Below, piece after piece: positions 21,887 through 35,719 of a stretch of 64,000 bases of DNA. The notes beneath the pieces are model-generated. The model did no database searches and was not told where the DNA came from. It saw nothing but the letters and a program-made list of their open reading frames with translations. The stretch spans positions 67,122,787 through 67,186,786 of the forward strand of contig NC_091121.1 of the NCBI RefSeq assembly GCF_040183065.1, given 5' to 3'. Both the position numbers and the translations under genes were made by a program. Each line of letters begins with the position of its first letter. The stretch's first letter is position 1. The stretch comes from Periplaneta americana (taxonomy: Eukaryota; Arthropoda; Insecta; Blattodea; Blattidae).

Positions 21887-22120
21887 GTGAGTCTATCACA
21901 GTTCACACTTCACAGGCAGATGCAATACCACCTGGACAACAGCTGATTGTATCGATCAGGCTTCACACGTTACGGAGTTCTATCGCGACACATCACTTTA
22001 ACTCGAGTATCTGTGTCTGCGCGATGCGTGGTCGTACGTAGTTTTGTACGCCACACATTTCATCACAGGGAAAACTTTCTTTCTAAATTATCTGAGTACC
22101 AGTTAAATTACTGTTTAAAT
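21887..22120 (+). other. Start of presumed first intron
   Basis: It begins GTGAGTCTATCACAG. GC content falls steadily through this stretch, as expected just beyond a promoter-proximal exon. Confidence 0.35.
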
Positions 22121-22619
22121 TTGATTAAGTTGGAAGGTACGAACAAAACTAAAAAATGCGTATAACATTAAATGCAAGCGATTTTCGTTGTTATAAAGAG
22201 TTCGATTTCAAAATACGGATTATCCGTAAGTATTAATTACTGAATTACTACATTGCAAGCGAAGGCTAATAAAATTACAAGTTAGACAAAGAAATTTAAA
22301 ATTGAAATTCACAGATATGAATGTAACTTAATTTACTCAAAACAATTACATAGCTTTAAATAAACTTTGATTAAGCTGGAAGGTACGAAAAAGAACTAAA
22401 AAATGCGTATAACATTAAATGCAAGCGATTTTCGTTGTTAGGCTATAAAGAGTTCGATTTCAAAATACAGATTATCCGTAAGTATTAATTACTGAATTAC
22501 TACATTGCAAGCGAAGGCTGATAAAATTACAAGTTAGACAAAGAAATTTGAAATTGAAATTCACAGATATGAATACAAGTCAATTTACTCAAAACAATTA
22601 CATAGCTTTAAATAAACTT
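22121..22619. repeat. Tandem duplication of a 246-bp unit
   Basis: TTGATTAAGTTGGAAGGTAC at 22121 and TTGATTAAGCTGGAAGGTAC at 22367 start two copies that agree at nearly all positions through GCTTTAAATAAAC. Differences are few (for example GTTGTTATAAAG against GTTGTTAGGCTATAAAG), so the duplication is recent. No coding frame lies inside. Confidence 0.95.
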
Positions 22620-25384
22620 GCAAAAAGGAAGTGCAGATCATTTGTCATGTTAGAACAGACAAGGTCCTTAAGTGGAACTTGTAAGTAGCAATTTCTGTAT
22701 TTGTATTCTGAAAATAGACTTCAAAAATATATATCACCACGTTAACTGAAACACGTAATAAAAATACACACACGTATTTTCTGAGCACAGAAATCCTTCA
22801 ATCAGAAAATATCCGCTGTGACTTTGTAGCTTCAAATGGGCGTTTAAGAGGACGAAAAGAAAAATTCTTAATGTAAGTGATTTTCTTTGATAAGATGGTT
22901 AGAATTGACAACTAGATCTTATTGTTTAGGGACGTAGTATCAATTATTGAATTATGGTGTCAGCGGCAAGTTACATGGAAACTATTCCAATTTATCAACT
23001 AAGAGTAAGTCCAGTTGTCTAAAGATAAAGGGTAAAATAAAATAAAATAATTCACAATAAAATACACATGTTTAATTTAAAAGATATCACAATGTTCAAT
23101 TCTAATACTGCCAAATTACATTCGTAACATTAATGCAAGAAGCATTGAAAAAAGAAGAAATAAATGATAGTACAAGTAATTTCCGACGTTATTAAGTCTA
23201 TAGTTCGTAAATCGAATTTTACAGAAGAAAATATATTACTGTGCAGGAAAGAGTATTAAGTGTTACCTAAACAATAAAACGAAATCGATTATTACAATCC
23301 AAAAATATAATTTATAGGCGCTAGAATCCTCCTTTGTTCTGAATATTAGTCAAACTGTATCAGAAGTAAACGTGAATTTGTAGTTTTAGATCAGCGTCGA
23401 ATAAGGTGAAAAACGAAATTTTGCCATATAAGTTTTGTACTACAAATTTTGGAAATAGTTAAGGATCATTCACCTAATTTTATCGTAAATAAAATAATTT
23501 GAGTGTTAGACCTATTCTGAAAACAAATTCTAAACATACATTACCAAAATTGTAACAAAAGTGTAAAAATAAAGTAGGGAAAATTGAACTTACGATGCGA
23601 ATTTTAAGTTTTGTAAGTTTAAAATAGATCAATAATTGTCACAGCTTCATAAGATTTTTCGAAATAAATAGCTAGCCCTTGGAAATGATGTATAATTGTC
23701 ACATATTGCATAAATATAACTTACTGTTCATCTTTTACAAGAATGTATAACCTGTGCCACTATTATTTAGTATCTGGTGTTGGTTCAAATCTTTAAGGAC
23801 AATTTTTTAGTAGTTTGATTTCAACAACGTTGTTAATGTTCGTCAAAAATATTGTTAAATCTCTCCAAAAATCCTTTAGTACATATAATCTTGTAATATA
23901 AAATCGATGGCTATAATGTAACTTCACAATATCGATCATTTTGAAGTTTACGATGTTCTGCAGTTGGGAACAATTTAATATAGGCTATTGAAAATTAGAC
24001 AAAATCATTACATAGGTTTGATTTCCATAAATGGTAAGTTTACCGTGAAACTCTGAATATTAAGATAAACATTTATAGTTTATAGAAGTTTAGATATTAT
24101 AAACTGGAAATACGTGAGATCACGGAAGGTTCGCAAAGTTATGCAGATCATATAATATAGCTTGAGGCTGAAACAGCGTTTATAGTTAAAATTAATATTG
24201 ACAGATGGATATGCAATGTTTTTTGTTAATAATTAAGAGAAATATATTTTAGAATACAGAATGTTCGTAAAACGTAAATTAAACCATAGTTTTGTATCAT
24301 GAAACAGTTGTTTTAAATGAAGTTACACGTTCCTATGCGGAAATAATTACAATTTTTGCTATAAATTGGGAATGCTCAAATTAATTAACTTCAGGCTCAA
24401 CATTTATAAAAATTTTCAGTGTTTAATTGATAAGCAAGTTCTATAAATTAATATACTCAAAGTTATACGATAATCCTGTAACTGTGTGTGTCAATCATAC
24501 ATCACGATAGCGATAGGCTATCAATTGTATACTAGAACTTAGCATTGCTTCCAATATTACTGAAGGCACTGCAGAGCGCTAATTCTGCTCTGAAGATGTG
24601 CTTCAAACGACTTTATGAATATTAAGAGTGTAAAAATTATAACTTACTTTAATTGAAAATTAAGATTTTTCTCGTAATAAAATAAAGAAGTCGATATGTA
24701 ATAACACGATAATGAAATACCATCTGAGAGGATCTTCGATTTCTTATTCAGATTCTACTAACAAATTTGAATGGAAACAAGCTAATGCTTGCCGGGTTGT
24801 CTAAGCGGACGGACTGTCGGAGGATAGATCACGTGCCGTCAGCAGATGTATGTCCCTCCCAACCAGCGTTAGTGAGATATTTGAATGACGTTCACGAGTA
24901 TGACATTACTGTTTATCTGAATTATTTAACTAAATACTGGAATAATTGTAAATATCAATTACACAACAAGAATTAAATCGTTTTATAAAAAGAACACTAC
25001 TTCTGTAAAATTAGGCACATATTTTTAAAAGGATAATGGATATTTTAGAACATAAACCTATTTTAGAAAATGGTAAATTCATTCTAGCACATTAATTTTA
25101 TAACGACATAATCATAACGTTTTTAAAAGATTAATAATTACACAATAATTTTTAAAAATATAATTTACTGTAAGATATTTCTGAAATTTAAGTAATATGT
25201 AATTACTACATAATTTTAAAAGGAAGTCGGTACTGATTTTTCAAAACTTCGTTATTTTCTACTAAAAAAATACAATTTCAATACAATAACACCTAAAATG
25301 TCATATGCAAGTGGGTATACCATATTTCTACAATAAGTAAATGCACATAATATTTCGCACTGATGAATTAGTTATAGCCTATAT
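22620..25384. other. Long AT-rich stretch, presumed intron or intergenic DNA
   Basis: No repeat family, exon or RNA gene was recognised. A short GC-richer patch at 24780-24880 (GCCGGGTTGTCTAAGCGG and onward) stands out, but no B box or frame supports a gene. Confidence 0.4.
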
Positions 25385-26645
25385 GAGCATTTAAAAATAA
25401 TTTTAAGGTAATTTTAGTTCCTTTGACTACCAAGGGTGTAATTTGAATTTTTACAATTGAGGTATTTCGGATTATAAAATTGGGTATTTGTTTGACGATC
25501 GATCCCTTACTATAATATAAATTAATACAAACAGTAATATTGTAACACAATTATAATAGATCGTCTGCAAACAGAGTCCGAATTTTAAGGAAATTTGACT
25601 ACCAAGGTTGTAATTTGAATTTTTACAATTGAGGTATTTCGGATTATAAAATTATGTATTTGACGATCAATCTCTTACTGTAGTACAAATTGATACACAC
25701 AGTAGTATTGTAACACGATTATGATAGATCGTCTGCAAACAGAGTCAGAATTTAGATCCTTCGACTCCCAAGTTTGTAATTTGAACTTTTAAAATTCGGG
25801 ACATCAAATTATTTAGGCCTATTTGTTTGACGATCAATCTATATAATACAAATTAATACAAACAGCAAAATTGAAACACGATTATGATACATCGTCTGCA
25901 AACAGAATCAGAATTTTAAGGGAATTTTAGATCCTTTGACTACCAAGTTTGTAATTTCAAAATTGAGGTATTTCGGATTATAAAATTATGTATTTGTTTG
26001 ACGATTGATCTCTTACTGTAATACAAATTAATACAAACAGTAATATTGTAAGGCGATTATGATAGATCGTCTGCAAACAGAGTCAGAATTTTAGGGGAAT
26101 TTTAGTTCCTTTGACTGCCAAGGTTGTAATTTGAACTTTGGAAATTGAGGTATTTCGAATTATAAAATTATGTATTTGTTTAACGATCGATCTCTTATTG
26201 TAATATAAATTAATACAAATAGTAATATTGTAACACGATTATGATAGATCGTCTGCAAACAGACTCAGAATTTTAAGGGAATTTTAGTTCCTTTGACTAC
26301 GAAGGTTGTAATTTGAACTTTTAAAATTGAGGTATTTCGAATTATAAAATTATGTATTAGACGATCAATCTCTTACTTTAATACAAATTAATACAAATAG
26401 TAATATTGCAACACGATTATCTATGATTGATCGTCTGCAAACAGAGTAAGAATTTTAAGGGAATTTTAGTTCCCTTGACTACCAAGATTGTAATTTGAAC
26501 TTTTAAAATTGAGATATTTCGGATTATAAAATTATGTATTTGTTTGACGATCCATCTTTTACTGTAATACAAATGCATACAAACAGTAATATTGCGAAAT
26601 TATTATGAGAGAACGTTTGCAAACAAGGTCAGAAATTTGACGACA
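25385..26645. repeat. Seven-copy tandem array, units of about 166-182 bp
   Basis: The marker TTTGACTACCAAG (with variants) occurs at about 25422, 25594, 25760, 25935, 26110, 26292 and 26474. Each unit then contains GAGGTATTTCGGATTATAAA, a TTTGACGATCGATCTCTTAC-like segment, ATACAAATTAATACAAACAG and GATAGATCGTCTGCAAACAG. Unit lengths vary by small deletions (for example loss of TTGT near 25660). The first and last copies are the most diverged, a pattern usual for arrays maintained by unequal exchange. Confidence 0.95.
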
Positions 26646-27135
26646 TTGTCTAAAGTATAGGAAAGAATCTTTAAAATTGTATAAACCTCAAAAACTTATT
26701 CATTTTGCTTAATATATTTAGTGTGTAATTATAAAAAAATATTTCGGTTGAGAAATATTAGGAATGTAAGTAATTTCAATAAAACGAAATATGAAAATAT
26801 TGCATTAGTGAAGTGCACATTCCTTTCATACTTCGGATTACAGCAGTCATACTCGTATATAATAGAAACTATAAAAATATCTTTGCTTCTTTTTATTTCG
26901 CTTCCAGATTGCTCAAATATAATGAATATACAGCAATCTTAATTTAAATTGTGTAATTTATGTTATATTATAAGGAATATTACTCCGAATTGTTAATACA
27001 TTTCGATAAATATATTCACAGATATTCTGGTGTATTTTAAAAACGTAAATGTTGCAACTTGTATCTCTTTAAATATTTTGAATACTTTGCTATTCCAGCA
27101 ATCATTCGATTTAACGAAAACCAAGGAAAACAATT
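26646..27135. other. AT-rich spacer
   Basis: Nothing recognised. Confidence 0.4.
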
Positions 27136-27136
27136 G

Positions 27137-27197
<61 letters not shown>
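27136..27197. repeat. (TAA)n microsatellite at LINE end
   Basis: About 60 bases of TAA directly left of the reversed LINE 3' end. Confidence 0.92.
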
Positions 27198-27198
<1 letters not shown>

Positions 27199-27310
27199 TT
27201 TATTTTCCCTGGCAAAGTTAAGGCCATCAGGCCTTCTCTTCCACTCAACCAGGATAAAAAACACACACAAAAAACACATACCAGTGTACAATATTTGTAT
27301 GAACCTAAAA
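27198..27310 (-). mobile_element. LINE 3' end (AAGGCCTT family), minus strand
   Basis: TTTTATTTTCCCTGGCAAAG, AAGGCCATCAGGCCTTCTC and CCACTCAACCAGG reproduce the signature of the copies at 4450, 6760 and 54558. The TAA run is its 3' tail. Similarity fades after about 110 bases, so this is a strongly 5'-truncated copy. Confidence 0.7.
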
Positions 27311-28224
27311 AAATCGCCATTTCATACTCAATTCTTAAAATAATATACTTTATTTTAATGAGTCATAGTATTATTAAATTTTAATGTATACGCATACAAA
27401 ATCAATCTAGTGAAGTATCCAATAGTAGCAAAATATGTCAAATGGTTTATAATTAAAACTACTTGGACATACAGGATCACAAAACTAATTTTCGTCTGTA
27501 AGAGATGATAAAATAATATAGCCTATTTCTATAACTTCATGAAATCGAATTTCTGTAACAAGAAAATGTTTCTTTAAATATAAAGAAAAAGTGGAAAAAG
27601 TGATTTGTCCATATCTCGTATAATCCGAAACTTAAAGGGCAGTCCTTAGCATATGAAGCCAGGTTCATCAGAATTTGTAACTAATGACTGAAAAGTAATT
27701 ATCACAGAACGAAGTCCAAGAATGAAATAATAGCCAGCCTCTTACAACATAAATTTGAAAGTTGAGTAACGATATAATCAACTCTACGCCACATGAACAA
27801 CAAAATTTTGTTTGAAAGATAGGGTTGAAATATGAATGTATATTTAACAGATATTTAATTTATGACAAAATATTTTAGTGTGCTCACTTATGAATTCAAA
27901 TTTAGGATAAAATTTGATTGAAGCTGTCTACAGATATTTGATAGGCCTAAGTGTTACGTACAAGAACTGGATCTTGTACCTCAATAGCACATTGATACGT
28001 AAGATACAGGCGATAGTGATTGACAATTTTGTAGAAAAAGATGAACTAAACTAACAGAAGAAATAATATCACTTGCACATTCAAGATATGGACCTTGCTA
28101 TCCGTTTCAAGATTCGAAGTTTATTACTAGCCTGATCATTTTCATACTCGTCTTATTGCTTCTTCTTTGGACTTTCCCTGATAACATTGTGTAAGTCAGT
28201 TTTGAAGGAGGTCTATATTACTTC
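27311..28224. other. Unassigned AT-rich sequence
   Basis: Nothing recognised. Confidence 0.4.
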
Positions 28225-28443
28225 GGGTAAAGTTTGGTAATATTGTGATAGTTCTTTTTGTGAATTTATTACAATTTTACTGAGCGACAGGAAGATCGGT
28301 TTTTTGCGTGAAAATATTAAAAGAATGTTCGTGGAAAAGTTTCTGCTCAAAACCGTACCTTCTCTCGCTCAGTAAAATTGTAATACATTATAAAAAAGAA
28401 CTATCACAACATTACTCGCATCACAATATTACCAACCTTTACC
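28225..28443. mobile_element. Fold-back element, about 219 bp
   Basis: The left arm GGGTAAAGTTTGGTAATATT continues with GTGATAGTTCTTTTTGTGAA and ATTACAATTTTACTGAGCGA. The right arm gives the reverse complement of the same order, with a short extra segment (ACATTACTCGCATCACA) in the right arm. The loop is at about 28302-28350. The paired arms are 70 to 90 bases. The element has no coding capacity and the target duplication is unclear. Confidence 0.8.
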
Positions 28444-29024
28444 CTTTAGCGTTTACTTAAATGCGTATTTTTATGAAGCAATACTTAATAATTTGTTTCA
28501 AATATCTTCGTTTAAAACTTTATGCTCCGTAAGAAATACACTAATGATATCATAAATTTACTTTGGTTTCCAATTTTTTGTATATATTTATAGAAGCTAA
28601 TTTTTACGTACTTGAAGTAATGATGCTTTTGATGCAATTTTGTAAAATTTTATTTATACATCTGTTTGCATAATTTTTCCAAAATTTATTGTAATAACGC
28701 TTCAAATTTTTTGAAAATGTTAATTTTATCATCACTAAATCGTGGTTTAATTCCTGTGATTGTATTGCCCAGGCGATTGAATGTTCTACGCTTTTGTCCT
28801 TCGATTACGATTGCCGATTGCTCTAGTTTCTCCTCTTTTATTGTCCTACATTTTGTTTTATTACATGAGAAACTGACTTTCAACTATTCTTGAAAACCGG
28901 TTTGCTGTTCAATGTAGAGCAGGAAGAAAGCAGTAAGTTGTAATAATATTGGTAGTTAACTCTAATAAGTAAAGTTGTTATAGATATGAACATAGATCTC
29001 TCACAATTCTATACTTTCAGATAT
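28444..29024. other. Unassigned sequence
   Basis: Short overlapping frames on both strands at 28666-28893 have no recognised motif. Confidence 0.35.
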
Positions 29025-29064
29025 TATTATTAATATTATTAATATTATTATTATTATTAATATT

Positions 29065-29107
<43 letters not shown>
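29025..29107. repeat. (ATT)n microsatellite
   Basis: ATT repeats with AAT-type interruptions. Confidence 0.9.
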
Positions 29108-29379
29108 GATCACAATCGTAAGTCGAAGTGAAAATATTTGTCGTTTCTTGCTTGTAGTACTATGTACTATTGGAGGCATATTATGTGAAATAAATAAATA
29201 CATATATACATACATATTGTTATAGTTCAGTAACGTGATTGTAATAAAATAATGAAATATTACAAAACGTGAAAGTAAAGTTATCCACATTACTGGCGAC
29301 GGAGATCTATAAGGTAGCGGAGGATAAAGATTCCCATATTTGCAGAGAGTGGACGTTAGTAGCAGTAGGGATATTCGTC

Positions 29380-29580
29380 CTACATACTTGCCTCCTTCAT
29401 CCTCAAAGAAAATTCCCTAGTACTCATTTCTTTTAGAGGCTTATTCGACTCAGGACCATAGTGCAACCGGAAGAATTAGGTCATTTGGAACAATACATTG
29501 TCCCATCGGGAATAGAACCTGCTATCTTTGACTTTGTGGCGTAGCGCCTTCATTTGTACGCTACCGCTTGCCTCCAGCCA
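29380..29580 (-). mobile_element. Possible tRNA-related SINE remnant
   Basis: The minus strand holds AGGCAAGCGGTAGCGTACAA, then a B-box-like GGTTCTATTCCCGATGGG and TTTTCTTTGAGGATGAAGG further on. The spacing of about 50 bases between the two boxes fits a tRNA-derived head. The B box has one mismatch to GGTTCGANTCC. No second copy in the window confirms it. Confidence 0.3.
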
Positions 29581-31994
<2,414 letters not shown>

Positions 31995-32246
31995 TTTACT
32001 TATGGTTTTTAAGGAACCCGGAGGCTCATTGCCGCCCTCGCATAAGCCCGCCATTGGTCCCTAGCCTGAGCAAGATTAATCCAGTCTCTACCATCATATC
32101 CCACCTTCCTCAAATCCATTTTAATATTATCTTCCCATCTACGTCTCGGCCTCCCCAAAGGTCTTTTTCCCTCCAGCCTCCCAACTAACACTGTATATGC
32201 ATTTCTGGATTCGCCATACGTGCGACATGCCCTGCCCATCTCAAAC

Positions 32247-32249
<3 letters not shown>
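31995..32249 (-). pseudogene. LINE reverse-transcriptase C-terminal fragment
   Basis: The minus strand reads GESRNAYTVLVGRLEGKRPL, then GRPRRRWEDNIKMDLRKVGY and DGRDWINLAQARDQWRAYAR, and stops after MSLRVP. This is the same family as 13919-14262 but includes the natural C-terminus and the short 3' UTR running into (ATT)n on its own strand. The reverse-transcriptase core is missing, so it is a 5'-truncated insertion. Trinucleotide repeats on both sides could be duplicated target plus tail. Confidence 0.82.
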
Positions 32250-32290
<41 letters not shown>

Positions 32291-32302
32291 CATCATCATC
32301 AT
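32250..32302. repeat. (AAT)n (CAT)n microsatellite
   Basis: AAT repeats followed by CATCATCAT, on the 5' side of the LINE fragment. Confidence 0.9.
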
Positions 32303-32624
32303 TTGTGGATATAGGCTATATTAGTGTTGATCCCGCGCCAAAATTGATAATTATAATATATATAAAAAAAGAAACATCAAATACGCAAAGAAAGAAATAA
32401 CTCTTTAATTTCATTTTCAAGAGGCGATTATGTTCGCTGTAAAAATAACTGAAAGTATGCAAATGATAATTACGATATTAATGTTAGTGCATTTATAAAC
32501 AGGATTGAAAAAATATAACGGTGAGATATATAAGTAAGATAGTAGTAGAAAGAGGAAAATGTTAGGCAAGCAAAAACAAAAATATATTTTTTTTACGAAA
32601 TTGATGATAATAATAATAATAATA

Positions 32625-32905
32625 ATAATGACGGAGATAGAGGAGGAGCGAAGTTACAAGTTGCACAATGCCTGGAGATCGCGCGAGCAGGAAACTGTGA
32701 CAGTGGAGCCGTGGACTCCCCTCGTGAATGTAGGTGATTGTGTCTTTCATCCGCCCGGATAAGCCTCGCCGCGCCGCGCCTCCCTCACTTCGCAGCTGCC
32801 CACCGCCGTCATGCCATTGTTTCTGTGGTATTACCTCGCACACTGCTTCAAAAACTTGTATACAGCCCCTTGTCCTTGTCTGTGTGTCTGACTGTCCATA
32901 CTTTT
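32625..32905. other. GC-richer patch of unknown role
   Basis: GC rises here (CGCCGCGCCGCGCCTCCC at about 32769). Plus-strand frames read EIEEERSYKLHNAWRSREQE and stop after FHPPG. I recognise no domain. GTGAATGTAGGTGATTG could hold a weak donor, but no acceptor is convincing. It may be a small regulatory island, an unrecognised exon or transposon debris. Confidence 0.3.
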
Positions 32906-33262
32906 GCATGAAATAACTCGGTTCTGCACAAAAGCACGTTTCTAGTATTAACTTGTACCTTCATCTCGTTATACGAAAAATGAGGTCCACAACATAACCG
33001 AATTCTATAAATTAGTATCATGTATTCTCTATTTCAAGATTCACATTTCATCCCAAAGTGATTACTTAAGAATCATATATACACCTTTCGTTAGTAATAA
33101 TTTGGTAAAATTCAAAATGTAATTTCTACACATCCTGAATTAAATTTGAGCTGCAATTTGGTATAGTCATTAGGCAATATAGTGGACGCTATTAAGTTAG
33201 ACAGAAATCAAGTTCGACATCCTATAGTTCGACTGCTTACGTAGGAGAATTAGACAAGCCCC

Positions 33263-34220
33263 TATATGGGCACTAAGAAAAAAAAAAGGCGAGTGGTGAT
33301 AAAAAGAGAAACCAAGATTCAGGAAATGATAGGGAAGAAAGTAGAGAAAAGAATAAGGGTGCAAGTGTAAGTGGAAATCTAGTATGTGAAAGTGAAAGCG
33401 TGGGGGGGGGAAATAAAAGAAGAATAGAAGAAGAAATAAATAGAAAGAAAGACAGAGATAGAAATAAAGCAGAGACGAACAGTAAAGAAAGGTCAGAACC
33501 TGCGACAGCTGAGGATATAGCAGAGGTATTAGATATGATTAAAAAGTGTGGGGATGTGATCAAAAATGGGAAGTGAAACTGGAAAAGATCGAGAAGTATA
33601 GGGGAGAGAGAAAGTGTATAGCAGATGTGTAGAATAAAATATAAGTATTTATAGGAAGTGAGAATAGTGACAAAGGATTAAGTGTAAGCAGAATAGTGAG
33701 AAAGTGAAAGTGAGCGCAATTAGGAATGAGTGATAATAGTGAGAAAGGATCAAGAGAAGTGTACAAGTGACAGCATAAAATAAGTACTAATATTTGAACG
33801 TTGGAACATTAAATGAATATAAGAGAAAAATATGAGAAAAGGTCAAAGAACAAATAGGACAAATAATTCAATATGATAATTTATAGAGAAAATTTGAAAT
33901 TGAGATTTTTAGTGAACAGTAGTTAGAGGGAAAAAGGGGTGTGAAAGGAGTATATAATATTAGATATATTAGAATTAATGAACAAATAGAGGTTAGCAAA
34001 TGAAATGTAGGAGAAATATTGAAGGGGAGATTGACCAAGTAACAAAAAAGGTACATAGTGTAATTGGGAGTATTTGTGTAGACGTGTACTGAAAATAATG
34101 TATTATTGTAATAATATGTTAATGGTGGCACCGGATACAGAAATGTGAGGTACACCATTACATGTAAAGAAGTGCTGTGACGAAATATATCATATTATAT
34201 CATATATGGGCACTAAGAAA
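33263..34220 (+). mobile_element. Retrotransposon-like insertion with 18-bp target duplication
   Basis: TATATGGGCACTAAGAAA is present at 33263-33280 and again at 34203-34220 without change. The 922 bases between are strongly purine-rich on the plus strand, unlike the flanks. A plus-strand frame without a starting ATG runs from about 33283 to a stop near 33576. It reads KKASGDKKRNQDSGNDREES early, GGGNKRRIEEEINRKKDRDR in the middle and AEDIAEVLDMIKKCGDVIKN at the end. The highly charged character resembles LINE ORF1 (gag-like) proteins. The remaining 620 bases have no open frame. Long exact target duplications are typical of non-LTR retrotransposition. The minus-strand frames here are artefacts of composition. 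Confidence 0.7.
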
Positions 34221-34391
34221 TGGGTTTGCCATTTGAATGGGAATTGGTTCTGTGCCTTGTAGTGATACTTTTGTTAAATGAAAACAGAATATTTAATTGA
34301 TTAGGACATCCATATTGTTCACTGATTTTAAATTAATGAACTCTTCTTTTTCTGTTTGAGAATTGTGCCGTTTGTGAGACGGAACTGTCGA

Positions 34392-34499
34392 TTTTATTGC
34401 GTTATTTTACGACGCTGTATCAACATCTAGGTTATTTAGCGTCCGAATGATATGAAGGTGATAATGCCGGTGAAATGAGGCCGGGGTCCAGCACCGAAA
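34392..34499 (-). mobile_element. SINE family A, 5'-truncated
   Basis: It holds only the 3' half of family A (tail GTTGATACAGCGTCGTAAAA and body to CGGTGCTGGACCCCGGCC). An 11-bp target duplication GGAACTGTCGA lies at 34381-34391 and 34500-34510. The truncation was therefore made at insertion, as when target-primed reverse transcription aborts, and not by later deletion. Confidence 0.9.
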
Positions 34500-34510
34500 G
34501 GAACTGTCGA

Positions 34511-35719
34511 AACCCACTGTGGTACTAGAAGAGCATAGACAAGTCTCGGGGCGGGCAGGAAATGCAAGTACAGTACTATATTCGTTGATAGATAACCAAT
34601 AAGAATTTGTATTAATTTCACCTGCCACACCCATTACTTTATTGGACTGAACTTTCAATTCTGTTTTGTCAAACTTAGGAGAGTCCACTGTACTTCTGAA
34701 TTATTAAAACAATTTTAGAATCCAAAACACTTTATTTGCAAGGAAGATTATATTTTTAAATTGGGGGAGGGGGGGTTGCAATTTGTGTAGAAAAAATTGT
34801 TTTCGCTGATATCTTAAACAATTTTGATATTTTTAATGTCTTCTTCTCCATTTTATTAATAATGAATGTGTTAATAAATTCTTCCATTATCAGTTAAATG
34901 TATAAATAAGAAACAATTTTCTGTAGGTTTTTGCCATGAGTATGAAAAAAAAACTAGAAATGATAAAACACTGCTAAACACAGGATTTATTCTCTAGTAT
35001 AAAATAGAACTGAATGCAAAATTTCACGAATTAATCTAAAAAGAATGTGCAAGCTTTGAGAAAAACGGATTTGGAAAACGTAAGTTACGGGAAATCAGCG
35101 ACAAACTTACCGAAGATGGGAATTTTTGTTCATGTTTAAACGGCCAAGTCAATTGACACAGTCTCACGTTTTAAGTCATAACTCGAAAAGTATTAAATGT
35201 ATTTATTTAAACCTTTTTTCACCGTAGTATTGAGAAAATTCCATTAGAGAAAATTTTTTCGGCTTCCAATGGTGTATATGTCCCCTTAAAGAAAAGTGAA
35301 TACATTGTACGTAATAAAGACTTTATTCTCTTCATAAATCAGATCTACACCTTCGCTACTTTTGTTGAATTTTTTAAATACAGGAACACAAGATAGAAAG
35401 AAAATTCTATACACCTTGCTACGGCGGCCACTTCACTGACAAGTTCGTTTCTCTGGTTGCCGCTTCAGCAAGGGGCTATGTACTAGAAGGTTAGCATTGG
35501 ATCTACGTTATAACAAAAGCGAAAGCAGTTACCATGAAAAAGAATAATATGTTGTTTGCTAAATAGTTACCCCATGTTTGGTCATAAAAATTTAGTAGAT
35601 TCTATAGTGTGAATTTTAAAATAAATTAAAGAAGATAAAAAATTCTATTTTTATGAAACTGAGTATCAGTCGGTCATAAAGTAGGACCTCCCTATCTTTA
35701 AAATGGTTGTCCGACAAGA
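34511..35719. other. Unassigned sequence
   Basis: A G run lies near 34763. No gene or repeat recognised. Confidence 0.4.

Larger units (their letters stand above)
20960..22040 (+). promoter_or_regulatory. CpG-rich island, probable promoter of a host gene
   Basis: This is the only kilobase in the window with sustained high GC and abundant CpG. It includes purine-rich G tracts at 21120-21530 and a CpG-dense part at 21570-21900. A TATATATG lies at 21475-21482 and an arthropod initiator-like TCAGT at 21666-21670. It ends at a candidate first exon with splice donor. In insects with gene-body methylation, unmethylated promoters often keep CpG, which fits a promoter. The start site is not determined. 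Confidence 0.55.

Noticed and set aside
24780..24880. GCCGGGTTGTCTAAGCGG looks like the 5' end of a Leu or Ser tRNA
   Set aside because: No B box, no acceptor-stem partner and no cloverleaf could be found.
33273..34158. Three minus-strand frames rich in Ser, Leu and Phe
   Set aside because: They are the complement of a purine-rich retrotransposon-like insert whose plausible frame is on the plus strand.
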